Program-made: the position numbers and the translations under genes
Shown here: piece by piece, positions 24,677 through 33,735 of the stretch
How the letters are laid out: every line of letters starts with the position of its first letter
How positions within the stretch are numbered: position 1 is the first letter of the stretch
Origin: Isoptericola sediminis
Lineage (GTDB): Bacteria > Actinomycetota > Actinomycetes > Actinomycetales > Cellulomonadaceae
Assembly: GCF_013085345.1 (NCBI RefSeq)
Contig: NZ_JABFAJ010000005.1
Location: 41,358 to 105,357, forward strand
DNA length: 64,000 nt
Reading direction: 5' to 3'
The notes under the pieces: generated by a model
Database searches by the model: none
What the model was told of the DNA's origin: nothing
The model's input: the letters and a program-made list of their open reading frames with translations, nothing else

Positions 24677-26644
24677 GTGAACAGGAGCCCGTCGTACCGG
24701 CGGGCACACCCGACGGACGGAGCAGCCATGACCTTCACCGCGAACCCCCGCCGGACCCGGCTGGCCCTCGCCGAGCTCACCCCGGACGTCCTCGACCGCA
24801 CCGACGGCTTCGGCCTCACCGCGACCGACACGGGATCGGCAGGCCGGACGTCTCCGCGGGACGTGCGCGCGTGGGTCGACGAGATCGCCGCGCTCACGCA
24901 GCCCGACGAGATCGTCTGGTGCGACGGCTCCGCCGCGGAGAAGCAGCGTCTGATCGACGAGATGGTCGAGACGGGCACCCTCGTGAAGCTTGCCGAGGAC
25001 AAGCGCCCGAACTCCTACCTCGCCCGGTCGAACCCGTCCGACGTCGCCCGGGTCGAGTCCCGGACCTTCATCTGCTCCGAGCGCGAGGAGGACGCGGGCC
25101 CCACCAACAACTGGTGCGACCCGGCCAGCATGCGCGACGAGCTCGACGGCGTCTTCGAGGGCTCGATGCGGGGCCGCACGATGTACGTCGTGCCGTTCTC
25201 CATGGGACCCGTGGGCGGCCCGATCTCCCAGGTCGGCGTCGAGGTCACCGACTCGCCGTACGTCGTCGTCTCGATGCACGTGATGACCCGCGTCTCGCCC
25301 CGGGTCGTCGACCTGATCGACGCCGGTCAGCAGTGGGTGCCCGCCGTGCACTCGGTGGGCGCACCCCTGGCCGAGGGCGAGGAGGACGTCGCCTGGCCGT
25401 GCAACGACACCAAGTACATCGTCCACTACCCCGAGAGCCGGGAGATCTGGTCCTACGGCTCCGGCTACGGCGGCAACGCGCTGCTCGGCAAGAAGTGCTT
25501 CGCGCTGCGCATCGCCTCCGCGATGGCGCGCGACGAGGGCTGGCTGGCCGAGCACATGCTGCTCATCCGGGTCACCTCCCCCGAGCAGCGGCAGTACCAC
25601 CTCGCCGCCGCGTTCCCCAGCGCCTGCGGCAAGACCAACCTCGCGATGCTGCAGCCGACGGTCCCCGGCTGGACGGTCGAGACCCTCGGCGACGACATCG
25701 TCTGGATGCGTCCCGGCCCCGACGGCACGCTGCGCGCGATCAACCCCGAGGCCGGCTTCTTCGGGGTCGCGCCCGGCACCGGTGTGGACACGAACCCGAC
25801 CGCGATCGAGACGCTGACGCACGACGTCATCTTCACGAACGTGGCTCTGACCGACGACGGCGACGTCTGGTGGGAAGGCCTGACCGCCGAACCCCCGGCG
25901 CACCTGATCGACTGGCAGGGCAACGACTGGACGCCGGACTCCGACCACCCGGCGGCCCACCCGAACTCCCGGTTCACCGTCGCGGCCGCGCAGTGCCCGA
26001 CGATCGCCGACGGCTGGGAGGACCCGGCCGGGGTCCCCGTCGACGCCATCATCTTCGGCGGCCGTCGTGCGTCGAACGTGCCGCTGGTCACCCAGGCCAC
26101 GAGCTGGGACCACGGCGTGTTCATGGGTGCCACCATCAGTTCGGAGCGGACCGCCGCGGCCGAGGGGGCCGTCGGCGAGCTGCGCCGCGACCCGTTCGCC
26201 ATGCTGCCGTTCTGCGGCTACAACATGGCCGACCACTGGGGCCACTGGCTGGAGGTCGGCGCAGGACTGGCTGCGGAGCACCGTCCGAAGATCTTCCAGG
26301 TCAACTGGTTCCGCAAGGACGCCGACGGCCGTTTCATCTGGCCCGGGTTCGGCGAGAACTCCCGCGTCATCAAGTGGATCGCCGGCCAGATCGACCGGTC
26401 CCGCCGCGTGCGGACCGACAGCGGGGCGGTCACGTCGCCGCTGGGGCTGCTCCCGGCGCCCGGTGCGCTCGACACGAACGGCCTGGACCTGAGCGACGAG
26501 GAGATGGCGGCCCTGTTCGACGTCCCCACGGAGGCGTGGCTCGCCGAGACCGACCTCACCGAGGAGTTCTTCGCCCGCTTCGGGGACCACCTGCCGGAGG
26601 AGATGACGACGCAGCTCGAGCGCCTGCGCGGCCGCCTGCGCTGA
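24677..26644 (+). CDS. pckG: Phosphoenolpyruvate carboxykinase (GTP)
   Basis: This enzyme converts oxaloacetate and GTP to PEP, the entry to gluconeogenesis. The GTP-type signature [13 protein letters not shown] carries the P-loop and reactive Cys; NWFRKD and the guanine-binding FGGRR are present. GTG 24677 has a near-perfect AGGAGGAG at short spacing (655 aa). ATG 24728 (638 aa) has a weaker GGAG and gives a length closer to the family's ~610, so the start is uncertain. It ends 15 bp before a long hairpin. Confidence 0.95.
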   Translation: MNRSPSYRRAHPTDGAAMTFTANPRRTRLALAELTPDVLDRTDGFGLTATDTGSAGRTSPRDVRAWVDEIAALTQPDEIVWCDGSAAEKQRLIDEMVETGTLVKLAEDKRPNSYLARSNPSDVARVESRTFICSEREEDAGPTNNWCDPASMRDELDGVFEGSMRGRTMYVVPFSMGPVGGPISQVGVEVTDSPYVVVSMHVMTRVSPRVVDLIDAGQQWVPAVHSVGAPLAEGEEDVAWPCNDTKYIVHYPESREIWSYGSGYGGNALLGKKCFALRIASAMARDEGWLAEHMLLIRVTSPEQRQYHLAAAFPSACGKTNLAMLQPTVPGWTVETLGDDIVWMRPGPDGTLRAINPEAGFFGVAPGTGVDTNPTAIETLTHDVIFTNVALTDDGDVWWEGLTAEPPAHLIDWQGNDWTPDSDHPAAHPNSRFTVAAAQCPTIADGWEDPAGVPVDAIIFGGRRASNVPLVTQATSWDHGVFMGATISSERTAAAEGAVGELRRDPFAMLPFCGYNMADHWGHWLEVGAGLAAEHRPKIFQVNWFRKDADGRFIWPGFGENSRVIKWIAGQIDRSRRVRTDSGAVTSPLGLLPAPGALDTNGLDLSDEEMAALFDVPTEAWLAETDLTEEFFARFGDHLPEEMTTQLERLRGRLR

Positions 26645-26659
26645 CCCCGGAGAGACCAA

Positions 26660-26717
26660 CGAGCGTGCTCACTTCGTACACCATCCGTCACGATGGCGTA
26701 CGAACTGAGCACGCTCG
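26660..26717. terminator. Long stem-loop between pckG and the antiporter gene
   Basis: Arms 26660-26679 and 26698-26717 pair over 20 bp with one mismatch; inside, CCATC and GATGG extend the stem around a 6-nt loop. It lies 15 bp after the pckG stop and ~50 bp before the antiporter start. It could end the pckG transcript. There is no U-run. Confidence 0.65.
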
Positions 26718-26768
26718 TCGCCGTACGTCGGACGGCGGACCGGCGGCGCTCCTGCCACGATCGATCCC

Positions 26769-28043
26769 ATGGGAATCGAGGTACTCGCCCCCTTCGCCGT
26801 CCTGGTCCTCGCCTGGGCGCTCGTCTCGGGCGCCCTGCAGCGCCGGGAGGTGACCGGGCCGCTCGTCTTCGTCGCCGCCGGGGCCCTGCTGGCCAACGAC
26901 GCCTGGGGGCCGTTCCCGGTGAACATCGAGACGGCGTCGGTCCACACCCTCGCCGAGATCACGCTGGCCCTCGTGCTGTTCGCCGACGCCGCCCGCATCA
27001 ACCTGCGCAACCTGCGCCGCAACGCGACGTTGCCGCTGCGGCTGCTCCTCGTCGGGTTCCCGCTCACCCTGCTGCTCGGGTTCGGGGCCGCGGTACTGAT
27101 CCTGGCCGACCTGCCGTGGGAGCTGGCGCTGCTCGTGGCGGCGGCGCTGGCTCCGACCGACGCCGCGCTCAGCGCCCAGGTGATCGGCGACCGGCGGGTG
27201 CCCGGTCGCCTGCGCGTCGCCGTCAACGTCGAGTCCGGCCTCAACGACGGCGTGGTCACCCCCGTGGTGACGCTCGCGATCGCCCTGGCAGGCATCACGC
27301 TGGGCGTGGGATCGCTGGAACGCACGGGAGTGGCCGGTGCGCTGCTGGAGCTCGGCCTGGGGGTGGCCGTCGGCGGGGGCGTCGGTGTGCTCGGCGCCTG
27401 GGGCGTGACCCTGTCCGCCCGGCGCGGGTGGGCCGAACCCGGTGCGCTGCCGATCGGGACCCTGGCCACCGGGGTCGGGGCCTTCGCCGTGTCGCTCTCC
27501 GTCTCCGGCAACGGGTTCGTGGCCGCCTTCGTCGGGGGCCTGGTCTTCGGTCTGGTCGTCGACCGCGAGCAGGGCGACGAGCACGAGCTCACCGAGCTGA
27601 CCGAGCTGGGCGGGGAGCTCATGACCTTCGTGGTGTGGTTCCTGTTCGGCGCGGCGCTGGTGCCGATCGCGATCGAGCAGCTGAGCGTCGCCACGGTCGG
27701 CTACGCCCTGCTGAGCCTCACCGTCGTGCGGATGCTCCCGGTGGTGCTGGCGATGACGGGCACCGGCCTGGCCTCCCGGGACGTGCTGTTCCTCGGCTGG
27801 TTCGGCCCGCGGGGGCTCGCCTCGGTGGTGTTCGCCCTCCTGGCGGTCGAGAGTCTCGGCGAGTCCGAACCCGTGCTGTCGGCCGTCGCGACGATCACCA
27901 CGACCGTGGTGCTCTCCGTCCTGCTCCACGGCGCCTCGGCCGGCCCCGTCGCCGCCCGGTACGGGATGCTGGACGAGATGCATGTGCACGGGCGGTCGAG
28001 CAAGCTCGGACCGCCGCACGGACGGGTCGGCCACGGACGCTGA
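26769..28043 (+). CDS. CPA1-type Na+(K+)/H+ antiporter (NhaP-like)
   Basis: The 424-aa protein is hydrophobic throughout with about 12 predicted helices. It carries the ion-binding APTDAALS motif (residues ~125) and ESGLNDG, both diagnostic of the CPA1 family with its Asp/Asn-Asp site. It ends in a short charged tail with no RCK domain. ATG 26769 is used; the preceding 100 bp hold a long hairpin. It exchanges cations for protons across the cell membrane. Confidence 0.9.
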   Translation: MGIEVLAPFAVLVLAWALVSGALQRREVTGPLVFVAAGALLANDAWGPFPVNIETASVHTLAEITLALVLFADAARINLRNLRRNATLPLRLLLVGFPLTLLLGFGAAVLILADLPWELALLVAAALAPTDAALSAQVIGDRRVPGRLRVAVNVESGLNDGVVTPVVTLAIALAGITLGVGSLERTGVAGALLELGLGVAVGGGVGVLGAWGVTLSARRGWAEPGALPIGTLATGVGAFAVSLSVSGNGFVAAFVGGLVFGLVVDREQGDEHELTELTELGGELMTFVVWFLFGAALVPIAIEQLSVATVGYALLSLTVVRMLPVVLAMTGTGLASRDVLFLGWFGPRGLASVVFALLAVESLGESEPVLSAVATITTTVVLSVLLHGASAGPVAARYGMLDEMHVHGRSSKLGPPHGRVGHGR

Positions 28044-28067
28044 CGCCGCACCGACGCCGCCGTCCCG

Positions 28068-29126
28068 TCAGTAGGCCTCCGGCGGCACGGGTGCCTGGGC
28101 GACCAGCACGTGCTCCAGGTCGGACGCGTCCACCAGCGGGTCGTCGAGGTCGACGGTGATCTGCGAGTGCGCCAGCAGCTTGGCCCCGCCGGTGATCGTC
28201 GAGTGCAGAGCCCCGAACTCACCGACCTGGGTGTCCTCCAGCACGGTACCGACGAACCTGTTGCCGCGCGGCGAGATCGTCTCGAGCGACTCGCCCTCCG
28301 CGATCTGCCCGCGACGGGCCATCAGTGCCAGGCGCGCCGAGGTGCCGGTCCCCGTCGGGCTGCGGCAGAGCACGCCGGGGTGCACGTAGGTGGCCGACGG
28401 CGACTCGTACCGCCCCTCGCCGATCTGCTGGACAGGCCCCATGAAGTGGGCGAAGGGCAGCGGCCCGACGTGGCCGAGCTCCGGGTGCTCCTCACGCAGG
28501 CCCGGGCGTGCCGCGCGCACGAAGGCGTCCCCGAACGCCGTCAGCGCGATCTGGCTCTCGCGGTCGATGGTGAACCCGTACCGGGCGGCGTCGATGAGGG
28601 CGTAGTACGCCCCGGACCACACGAGGTCGAACTCGACGCGGCCGTAGCGCGGGACATCGACCGACAGGCCCTCGTCGGCCACGTACGCGGGTTCGCCCTG
28701 CGTGGTGATGGACCGGACCCGCCCGCCCTGGTTGTGTGCCGTCACGCGGGCCAGCCCCGCCGGCGACTCCAGCACGACGCTCTGGGTGCCCTCGACCATC
28801 GGGATCATGCCGCTGCTGAGCAGCGCCGTCGCCGTGCAGATCGTGTTGGACCCCGAGTAGAGGGGGTACCCCATCGCCTCCATGATGATGTAGCCGGCCT
28901 GCGCCTCGGGGTGGCTCGGCTCGACGATGAGGTCCACCGACATCGCCGGGTCCCCGTACGGCTCGGACAGCAGCAGCCGCCGCAGCCCGTCCCCCTCACG
29001 CTGCAGGTACCGGGCCTTCTCCAGCACGGTCGTGCCCTGCAGGGGTTCGACGCCGGCGGTCACGATCCGGCTGACGTCGCCGCCGGACTGGGTGTCGATC
29101 AGGTGCAGCGTGCGTTCACGGTGCAT
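28068..29126 (-). CDS. Proline racemase-superfamily protein with non-canonical active site
   Basis: The 352-aa protein follows the superfamily layout (two similar alpha/beta halves). Canonical racemases have Cys-Gly-His in half one and Asp-Arg-Ser-Pro-Cys-Gly-Thr-Gly-Thr in half two. Here the first site reads Ser91-Gly-Ser-Asn-Thr and the second Cys254-Arg-Ser-Pro-Thr258-Gly-Thr-Gly-Thr. Both catalytic Cys are replaced (Ser91, Thr258). It cannot be a classical proline racemase; dehydratase or other activity on a hydroxyproline-like substrate is possible. It overlaps the upstream oxidoreductase gene by 11 bp. Confidence 0.85.
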   Translation of the reverse strand: MHRERTLHLIDTQSGGDVSRIVTAGVEPLQGTTVLEKARYLQREGDGLRRLLLSEPYGDPAMSVDLIVEPSHPEAQAGYIIMEAMGYPLYSGSNTICTATALLSSGMIPMVEGTQSVVLESPAGLARVTAHNQGGRVRSITTQGEPAYVADEGLSVDVPRYGRVEFDLVWSGAYYALIDAARYGFTIDRESQIALTAFGDAFVRAARPGLREEHPELGHVGPLPFAHFMGPVQQIGEGRYESPSATYVHPGVLCRSPTGTGTSARLALMARRGQIAEGESLETISPRGNRFVGTVLEDTQVGEFGALHSTITGGAKLLAHSQITVDLDDPLVDASDLEHVLVAQAPVPPEAY

Positions 29127-30225
29127 GGGGAGCTCCCACGTCCTCCCAGTGCCGGTCCGGGACCACGACCAGCTTGCCGATGTAGGTCTTGCTCATGAAC
29201 GTGCGCTGCGCCTCGTGGAAGTCGGACAGCCGGAACGTCCGGTCCAGCAGCGGCCTGATGTCGCCGTCCTCGATGTAGCGCCGCAGGCGGCGGAACGCCG
29301 TGCGCGTGCCCTGCGAGGACCCGTGCAGCTCGAGCTGCTTGAGGTACATGGTGCGCAGGTCCAGGTTCACCACCGGCCCGCCGATCGCCCCGGCCGTCGT
29401 GTACCGGCCCTCCGGCCGCAGGATGCGCAGCAGGTCGTTGAACATGTGCCCGCCCACCAGGTCCGCGACGACGTCGACGGGCCCGTCCACGACGCGGGCG
29501 ACCTCGCTGACCAGGTCGTCGCCGTCCCGCAGGACGACGTCCTCGGCACCGATCCCGCGCAGCGCCTCCTCCTTGCCGCTGCTCGTCACCGCGTAGGGGA
29601 CGGCGCCGCGGACCCGGGCGAGCTGCACGATCGCGGACCCGACCCCGCCGGAGGCCCCGGTGACCAGGATGCGCTCGCCCTCGGCGAGCCGGGCCCGGTC
29701 CAGCATCTGCTCGGCGGTGAGGTAGGCGCAGCAGAAGGTGGCGAGCCCCGCGTCACTGATGTCGCGGGTGATCTCGTACGCGTTCTCGGCCGGCACCGTC
29801 TGGTACTCGGCGTACCCGCCGTCACGGCCGTGCCCGATGTAGTCGATGTCGGCCAGGGAGTCGTCTCCCTCGGGCCGGTTGTAGATCGAGAAGTCGACCA
29901 TGACGCGTTCGCCCACACGGTCCGCGGGGACCCCGTCGCCGACCGCGACGATCCTGCCCACGGTGTCCGTTCCCTGGATGCGGGGGAACCGGAGCGTGGA
30001 TCGTCCTCGCCGCCAGGTGGAGACCTCGGCGGGGTCGGTCTCGCTGCCGTAGGCGCCCTCGCGCACCCACACGTCGGTGTTGTTCATCCCGCAGGCGTGG
30101 ACGTCGAGGAGGACCTCCCCGGGTCCCGGGCTCGGCGTGGGCACGTCGTCCCGGTAGACGAGCTGGTCGAGCCCGCCGTGCCCCACGAGCTGAACGGCCT
30201 TCATCCGGTCCGGGATCGGCTCCAT
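29116..30225 (-). CDS. Zinc-type/quinone-oxidoreductase-like MDR dehydrogenase
   Basis: The 369-aa medium-chain dehydrogenase has the GroES-like N-terminal domain (ACGMNNTDVWVREG, with a substrate-domain Cys) and the NAD(P) fold with ILVTGASGGVGSA (~residue 190). The structural-zinc Cys cluster is absent, so it is of the quinone-reductase-like type. It precedes and overlaps the proline-racemase-family gene, suggesting a shared catabolic step. ATG 30225 is used; ATG 30204 (MKAVQL) is as plausible. Confidence 0.85.
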   Translation of the reverse strand: MEPIPDRMKAVQLVGHGGLDQLVYRDDVPTPSPGPGEVLLDVHACGMNNTDVWVREGAYGSETDPAEVSTWRRGRSTLRFPRIQGTDTVGRIVAVGDGVPADRVGERVMVDFSIYNRPEGDDSLADIDYIGHGRDGGYAEYQTVPAENAYEITRDISDAGLATFCCAYLTAEQMLDRARLAEGERILVTGASGGVGSAIVQLARVRGAVPYAVTSSGKEEALRGIGAEDVVLRDGDDLVSEVARVVDGPVDVVADLVGGHMFNDLLRILRPEGRYTTAGAIGGPVVNLDLRTMYLKQLELHGSSQGTRTAFRRLRRYIEDGDIRPLLDRTFRLSDFHEAQRTFMSKTYIGKLVVVPDRHWEDVGAPHAP

Positions 30226-30272
30226 CCATCGACACTAGGTCATCCGGTCCCGACCGTCCTGGTGGGCCGGGG

Positions 30273-31253
30273 TCAGGACGCGAACGGCTCCACGCCGGTC
30301 GCCTCGACCGACAACGCCCAGAGCCGGTCGGCGGCTGCGGGGTCGACCGCCCAGTGCTTGACGCCACCGGCCCGCACGTCCGTCGTGTCGTCGGCGACGA
30401 GGGCGGCCACGTCGCAGTCCTCGCAGTACACGCCGCCCCGTGACTCCAGCTCGGGGGCGGTCGCCGCCCACAACGCGGTCGCCGCGCCCTGCGCCGGCGT
30501 CTTGAACAGCGGGTTCGGGTTGCCGTCGGCGTCGATCCAGCCGCGTGCCGTCTTCTCCTCCGTGGACATGTGCCGCTGCAGCTCGGTCATGATGCCGCCC
30601 GGGTGGACCGAGTACGCGTGCACCCCCGCGTCGGCCCGCGCGTCGAGCCCGACGGCGAAGAGGGCGTTGGCCGACTTGGACTGCCCGTAGGCGACCCACG
30701 GGTCGTACTCCTCCTCGTCGAGACCGAGGTCCTCGAACCGCACCGGCGACCGGAAGTGACCGATCGAGGAGTACGACACGACGCGGGCGCCCGGCGTCAG
30801 CAGCGGGGCGACGCCCCCGACGAGGGCGAAGTGGCCGAGGTGGTTCGTGCCGAACTGCGTCTCCCAGCCCTGGGCGGTGCGGCCCTCGGGCGTGGCCATG
30901 ACGGCGGCCGCGTTGATCAGGAGGTCGACCGGTCTGCCGTCCTCGCGCAGCGCTCGGGCGAATGCCGCCACGGAGTCGAGGTCGGACAGGTCCAGGGGGT
31001 GCACCTCGACGCCGTCGACGTCCGCGAGCGCCTCGGCCGCGGCCGCGGGACGGCGGGCGGGGACGACGGCGGTGGCACCACGGGCGGTGAGCGCACGGAC
31101 GGTCTCGATGCCGAGTCCGGAGTACCCGCCGGTGACGACGGCTCGCCGCCCGGTGAGGTCGTGCTCCGCCAGCACGTCGTCGGCGGAGGATCGGTAGCCG
31201 AAGGGCGTGCCCAGCGGCTCCTGGCGTGCGGTGTGCGGGGTGGAGTCGGTCAT
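30273..31253 (-). CDS. Short-chain dehydrogenase/reductase under MerR control
   Basis: The 326-aa SDR has the nucleotide motif VTGGYSGLG (residues ~42-50), NAAAVM, a catalytic Ser in YSSIG and the YGQSK tetrad (Tyr-x3-Lys). It resembles the WW-domain-oxidoreductase/retinol-dehydrogenase branch, so the substrate is probably a carbonyl or alcohol. ATG 31253 lies 7 nt after a TATGTT -10 box, so the message is probably leaderless. It is divergent from a MerR regulator whose operator covers this promoter. Confidence 0.88.
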   Translation of the reverse strand: MTDSTPHTARQEPLGTPFGYRSSADDVLAEHDLTGRRAVVTGGYSGLGIETVRALTARGATAVVPARRPAAAAEALADVDGVEVHPLDLSDLDSVAAFARALREDGRPVDLLINAAAVMATPEGRTAQGWETQFGTNHLGHFALVGGVAPLLTPGARVVSYSSIGHFRSPVRFEDLGLDEEEYDPWVAYGQSKSANALFAVGLDARADAGVHAYSVHPGGIMTELQRHMSTEEKTARGWIDADGNPNPLFKTPAQGAATALWAATAPELESRGGVYCEDCDVAALVADDTTDVRAGGVKHWAVDPAAADRLWALSVEATGVEPFAS

Positions 31254-31260
31254 ACGAACG

Positions 31261-31291
31261 AACATAGACTTTAGAGTTCGCTCGAAGTCAA
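31261..31291 (-). promoter_or_regulatory. MerR-type promoter of the SDR gene with 19-bp spacer
   Basis: On the minus strand TTGACT (31286-31291) and TATGTT (31261-31266) are separated by 19 bp. The spacer contains a dyad: GACTT and AAGTC at the ends, GAG/CTC inside. An overlong spacer with a central dyad is the hallmark of promoters that MerR-family activators untwist. The sequence resembles AdhR/NmlR sites known from aldehyde-stress genes (from memory). Confidence 0.75.
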
Positions 31292-31300
31292 GGAGGTCTG

Positions 31301-31711
31301 GTGAAGATGTCGACGGCCCCGTCGCCCGAGGGCTACAGCATCGGCGAGCTGGCGCGCGCCGTGGGCATGTCCACGCACACGCTGCGCTGGTACGAGTCCC
31401 GCGGGCTGTTCCCCCGGGAGATCCCCCGTACAGAGTCGGGACGACGCCGCTACGAACCCGAGACGGTGGAGTGGCTGCGGCTGCTCGCCCGCCTGCGCGC
31501 GTCGGGGATGCCCGTGGCCGGGATGGCCGAGTACGCACGGCTGGTCCGGGGTGGGGAGGGCAACGAGGACGAGCGCATCGCGCTCATGGAGGCGCACTCC
31601 CGCGCCCTGACCGAGCAGATCGACACCCTCGCCGAGTGCCGCGAGGTGATCGACGGCAAGGTCGCCGCCTACCGCCGCCGTCTGGCCGAGCGTCCGCCCG
31701 GGGCGCCGTAG
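31301..31711 (+). CDS. MerR-family transcription regulator
   Basis: The 136-aa protein has the MerR winged helix (YSIGELARAVGMSTHTLRWYE) and a dimerisation coiled coil. It lacks the Cys residues of metal-sensing MerRs, so it fits the NmlR/AdhR group that senses aldehydes or redox state less directly. AGGAGG precedes GTG 31301 by 4 nt; ATG 31307 at 10 nt is an alternative. It likely activates the divergent SDR gene and itself. Confidence 0.9.
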   Translation: MKMSTAPSPEGYSIGELARAVGMSTHTLRWYESRGLFPREIPRTESGRRRYEPETVEWLRLLARLRASGMPVAGMAEYARLVRGGEGNEDERIALMEAHSRALTEQIDTLAECREVIDGKVAAYRRRLAERPPGAP

Positions 31712-31764
31712 CGCTCCCCGCGGGGGTGGGAGGACCGGCGGCGCACGGTGGGAGAATCATCGTC

Positions 31765-32250
31765 GTGCCCGCACCCGACCAGCCCCCGTTCGCCCACGTC
31801 GTCTACTTCGAGCCACGCATCCCCGGGAACACCGGGTCCGCGATCCGCCTCGCCGCGGTGACCGGTGCGCGCCTGCACCTGGTCGAGCCGCTCGGCTTCG
31901 ACCTGTCCGAGGCGAAGCTGAAGCGGGCCGGTCTCGACTACCACGACCTGGCCGTGATGGAGGTGCACCCGAGCCTGGACGCCGTCCTGGGCGCCCTGCC
32001 GGACGCGCGCGTCTTCGCGTTCTCCACGCGCGGGACGACGGCGTACACGGACGTGGCGTACGAGACCGGCGACGTGCTGCTCTTCGGCCCCGAGCCGACG
32101 GGTCTGCCCGAGGAGGTGCTGGCGCACCCGCGGGTCACCGACCAGCTCAAGATCCCGATGCTGCCCGGACGCCGCTCGCTCAACCTCACGAACTCGGCCT
32201 CGATCGCCGTCTACGAGGCGTGGCGCCAGCGGGGGTTCGACGGAGCCTGA
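31765..32250 (+). CDS. trmL: tRNA (cytidine(34)-2'-O)-methyltransferase, TrmL-like SPOUT
   Basis: The 161-aa protein has the minimal SPOUT length and motifs: IPGNTGSAIRL at the N-terminus, LLFGPEPTGLP in the knot, and IPMLPGRRSLNLTNSASIAVYEA at the C-terminus. TrmL methylates the wobble ribose of certain leucine tRNAs. GTG 31765 comes 7 nt after GAGAAT with no ribosome-binding site, so it is probably leaderless. AIM24 follows on the same strand. Confidence 0.9.
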   Translation: MPAPDQPPFAHVVYFEPRIPGNTGSAIRLAAVTGARLHLVEPLGFDLSEAKLKRAGLDYHDLAVMEVHPSLDAVLGALPDARVFAFSTRGTTAYTDVAYETGDVLLFGPEPTGLPEEVLAHPRVTDQLKIPMLPGRRSLNLTNSASIAVYEAWRQRGFDGA

Positions 32251-32317
32251 CCGGCACGTCGGGCGCGCACCGCGCGCCCACCCCGCGAACGGCGGCACGA
32301 GCCGCCACGATGGGGCC

Positions 32318-32992
32318 ATGCGCTCCCACCTGTTCCAGCACACCGAACCCGAGGGCGAGCCCGGCTCGTTCCAGCTCGCCAACCCGCGGATGCTCAAGGT
32401 CGACCTCGCCGGCTCCGGCGGGTTCTTCTACGCCAAGCAGGGATCGATGGTCGCCTACCAGGGCGACGTCGACTTCGCCTACGAGGGCAGCGGATCCGTG
32501 AGCAAGCTCTTCAAGAAGGCCTTCACCGGTGAGGGCATGTCCCTCATGAAGGTCTCCGGCCGCGGCGACGTCTTCCTCGCCCAGGACGCCGACGAGGTCT
32601 TCGTCCTGTTCCTGGAGAACGAGTCCGTCACCGTCTCCGGGGACAACATCCTGGCGTTCGAGTCCTCGCTGGCCTGGGACATCAACCGTGTCCAGGGAGC
32701 CTCGATGCTCACCGGCGGGCTGTTCAACACGACGTTCACGGGCTCCGGCGCGCTGGCCGTGACCGCGTACGGCACACCGATCGTGCTGAACGTGGACGAG
32801 CCGACCTTCGTGGACATGCAGTCCGCCGTGCTCTGGTCGACCTCCCTGACCAGCTCGGTGCGCAAGACCGCGAAGATGGGTGCCGTCATCGGCCGCGGCT
32901 CCGGGGAGGCCTACCAGCTCGGGCTGTCCGGCCAGGGGTTCGTCGTCGTGCAGGCGTCCGAGGGACACCCGCTGCCGAACCAGAACGGCTGA
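32318..32992 (+). CDS. AIM24-family protein
   Basis: The 224-aa protein is built of short beta-strand-rich, Gly-rich segments (GGFFYAKQGSMVAYQGDV, GRGDVFLAQ, GSGALAVTAYG) typical of AIM24/TerD-like double-stranded beta-helix proteins. Its role in bacteria is not established. There is no signal peptide. ATG 32318 is used without a strong ribosome-binding site. It converges on the ThuA-like gene. Confidence 0.85.
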   Translation: MRSHLFQHTEPEGEPGSFQLANPRMLKVDLAGSGGFFYAKQGSMVAYQGDVDFAYEGSGSVSKLFKKAFTGEGMSLMKVSGRGDVFLAQDADEVFVLFLENESVTVSGDNILAFESSLAWDINRVQGASMLTGGLFNTTFTGSGALAVTAYGTPIVLNVDEPTFVDMQSAVLWSTSLTSSVRKTAKMGAVIGRGSGEAYQLGLSGQGFVVVQASEGHPLPNQNG

Positions 32993-33005
32993 GCGCCGGC
33001 GTCCG

Positions 33006-33722
33006 TCAGGACAGCAGCCAGGTGGCCGCACGCTGCAGCAGGCGCAGGTACGACGGCGAGTCGTAGGCCCGCACGTCGTGCCCCAGCCCGCTGTACACCG
33101 TGCGTCCCCCGTGCTCCTCGGTCGCCCAGACCACCGGCTGCATCTCGCCGTCGTCGTCGGGGACCCAGCCCAGCACCTGCGACGTCGGGGCGACCCGCAG
33201 CCCGAAGTAGCGCTCGTCCTGCAGCTCGACGGTCTCCGCGGCACCGGCCACGATCGGGTGCCCGCCGGTGGCCAGCCGGACCGCGGCCGGGCCGAACGGC
33301 GGGTGGTACGACTCCCCCGGGATCCACCGGCCGCCCAGCAGGTCGCGCCAGTCCTCGGAGTCGGCGAAGGTGTTCGCCGCCTGGTGCACGGCCAGGATGC
33401 GCCCGCCGTCGCGCGCCCATTCCCCGAGCCGCCGGTGGAACGGCCGCCACGCCTCGTCGTCGGGTCCGATACCGGCCTCGAGGAACCCCGGCCAGGACGT
33501 TCCCGAGTTGACGACCAGCAGGTCGACCTCGTCCAGGTCGTCGAGCGCGTCCGGGAAGGTCGACCGCACGACCACGGAGGTCGAGCGGTCGTGCACGGTG
33601 AGGTCCTCCAGCACCTCGGCCAGGCGATGGCTCGTGGCGGCGTGGTCGTGCCACGGGTCCTCGTAGCGGCCGCGGCCGGCGAGGATCAGGACCTGGTGGG
33701 TGCTGGTGTCACGCGTGCTCAC
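33006..33722 (-). CDS. ThuA-like (glutamine-amidotransferase-fold) protein
   Basis: The 238-aa protein starts VLILAGRGRYEDPWHDH and contains VDLLVVNSGTS, GRILAVHQAANTF and a YSGLGHD segment, as in ThuA-domain proteins linked to trehalose/sugar use. The class I amidotransferase Cys is absent, as is normal for ThuA. GTG 33722 lies 13 bp after the thymidine kinase stop, so the two may share a transcript with the leucine operon upstream. Confidence 0.82.
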   Translation of the reverse strand: MSTRDTSTHQVLILAGRGRYEDPWHDHAATSHRLAEVLEDLTVHDRSTSVVVRSTFPDALDDLDEVDLLVVNSGTSWPGFLEAGIGPDDEAWRPFHRRLGEWARDGGRILAVHQAANTFADSEDWRDLLGGRWIPGESYHPPFGPAAVRLATGGHPIVAGAAETVELQDERYFGLRVAPTSQVLGWVPDDDGEMQPVVWATEEHGGRTVYSGLGHDVRAYDSPSYLRLLQRAATWLLS

Positions 33723-33735
33723 GGTCCCGATCGTG

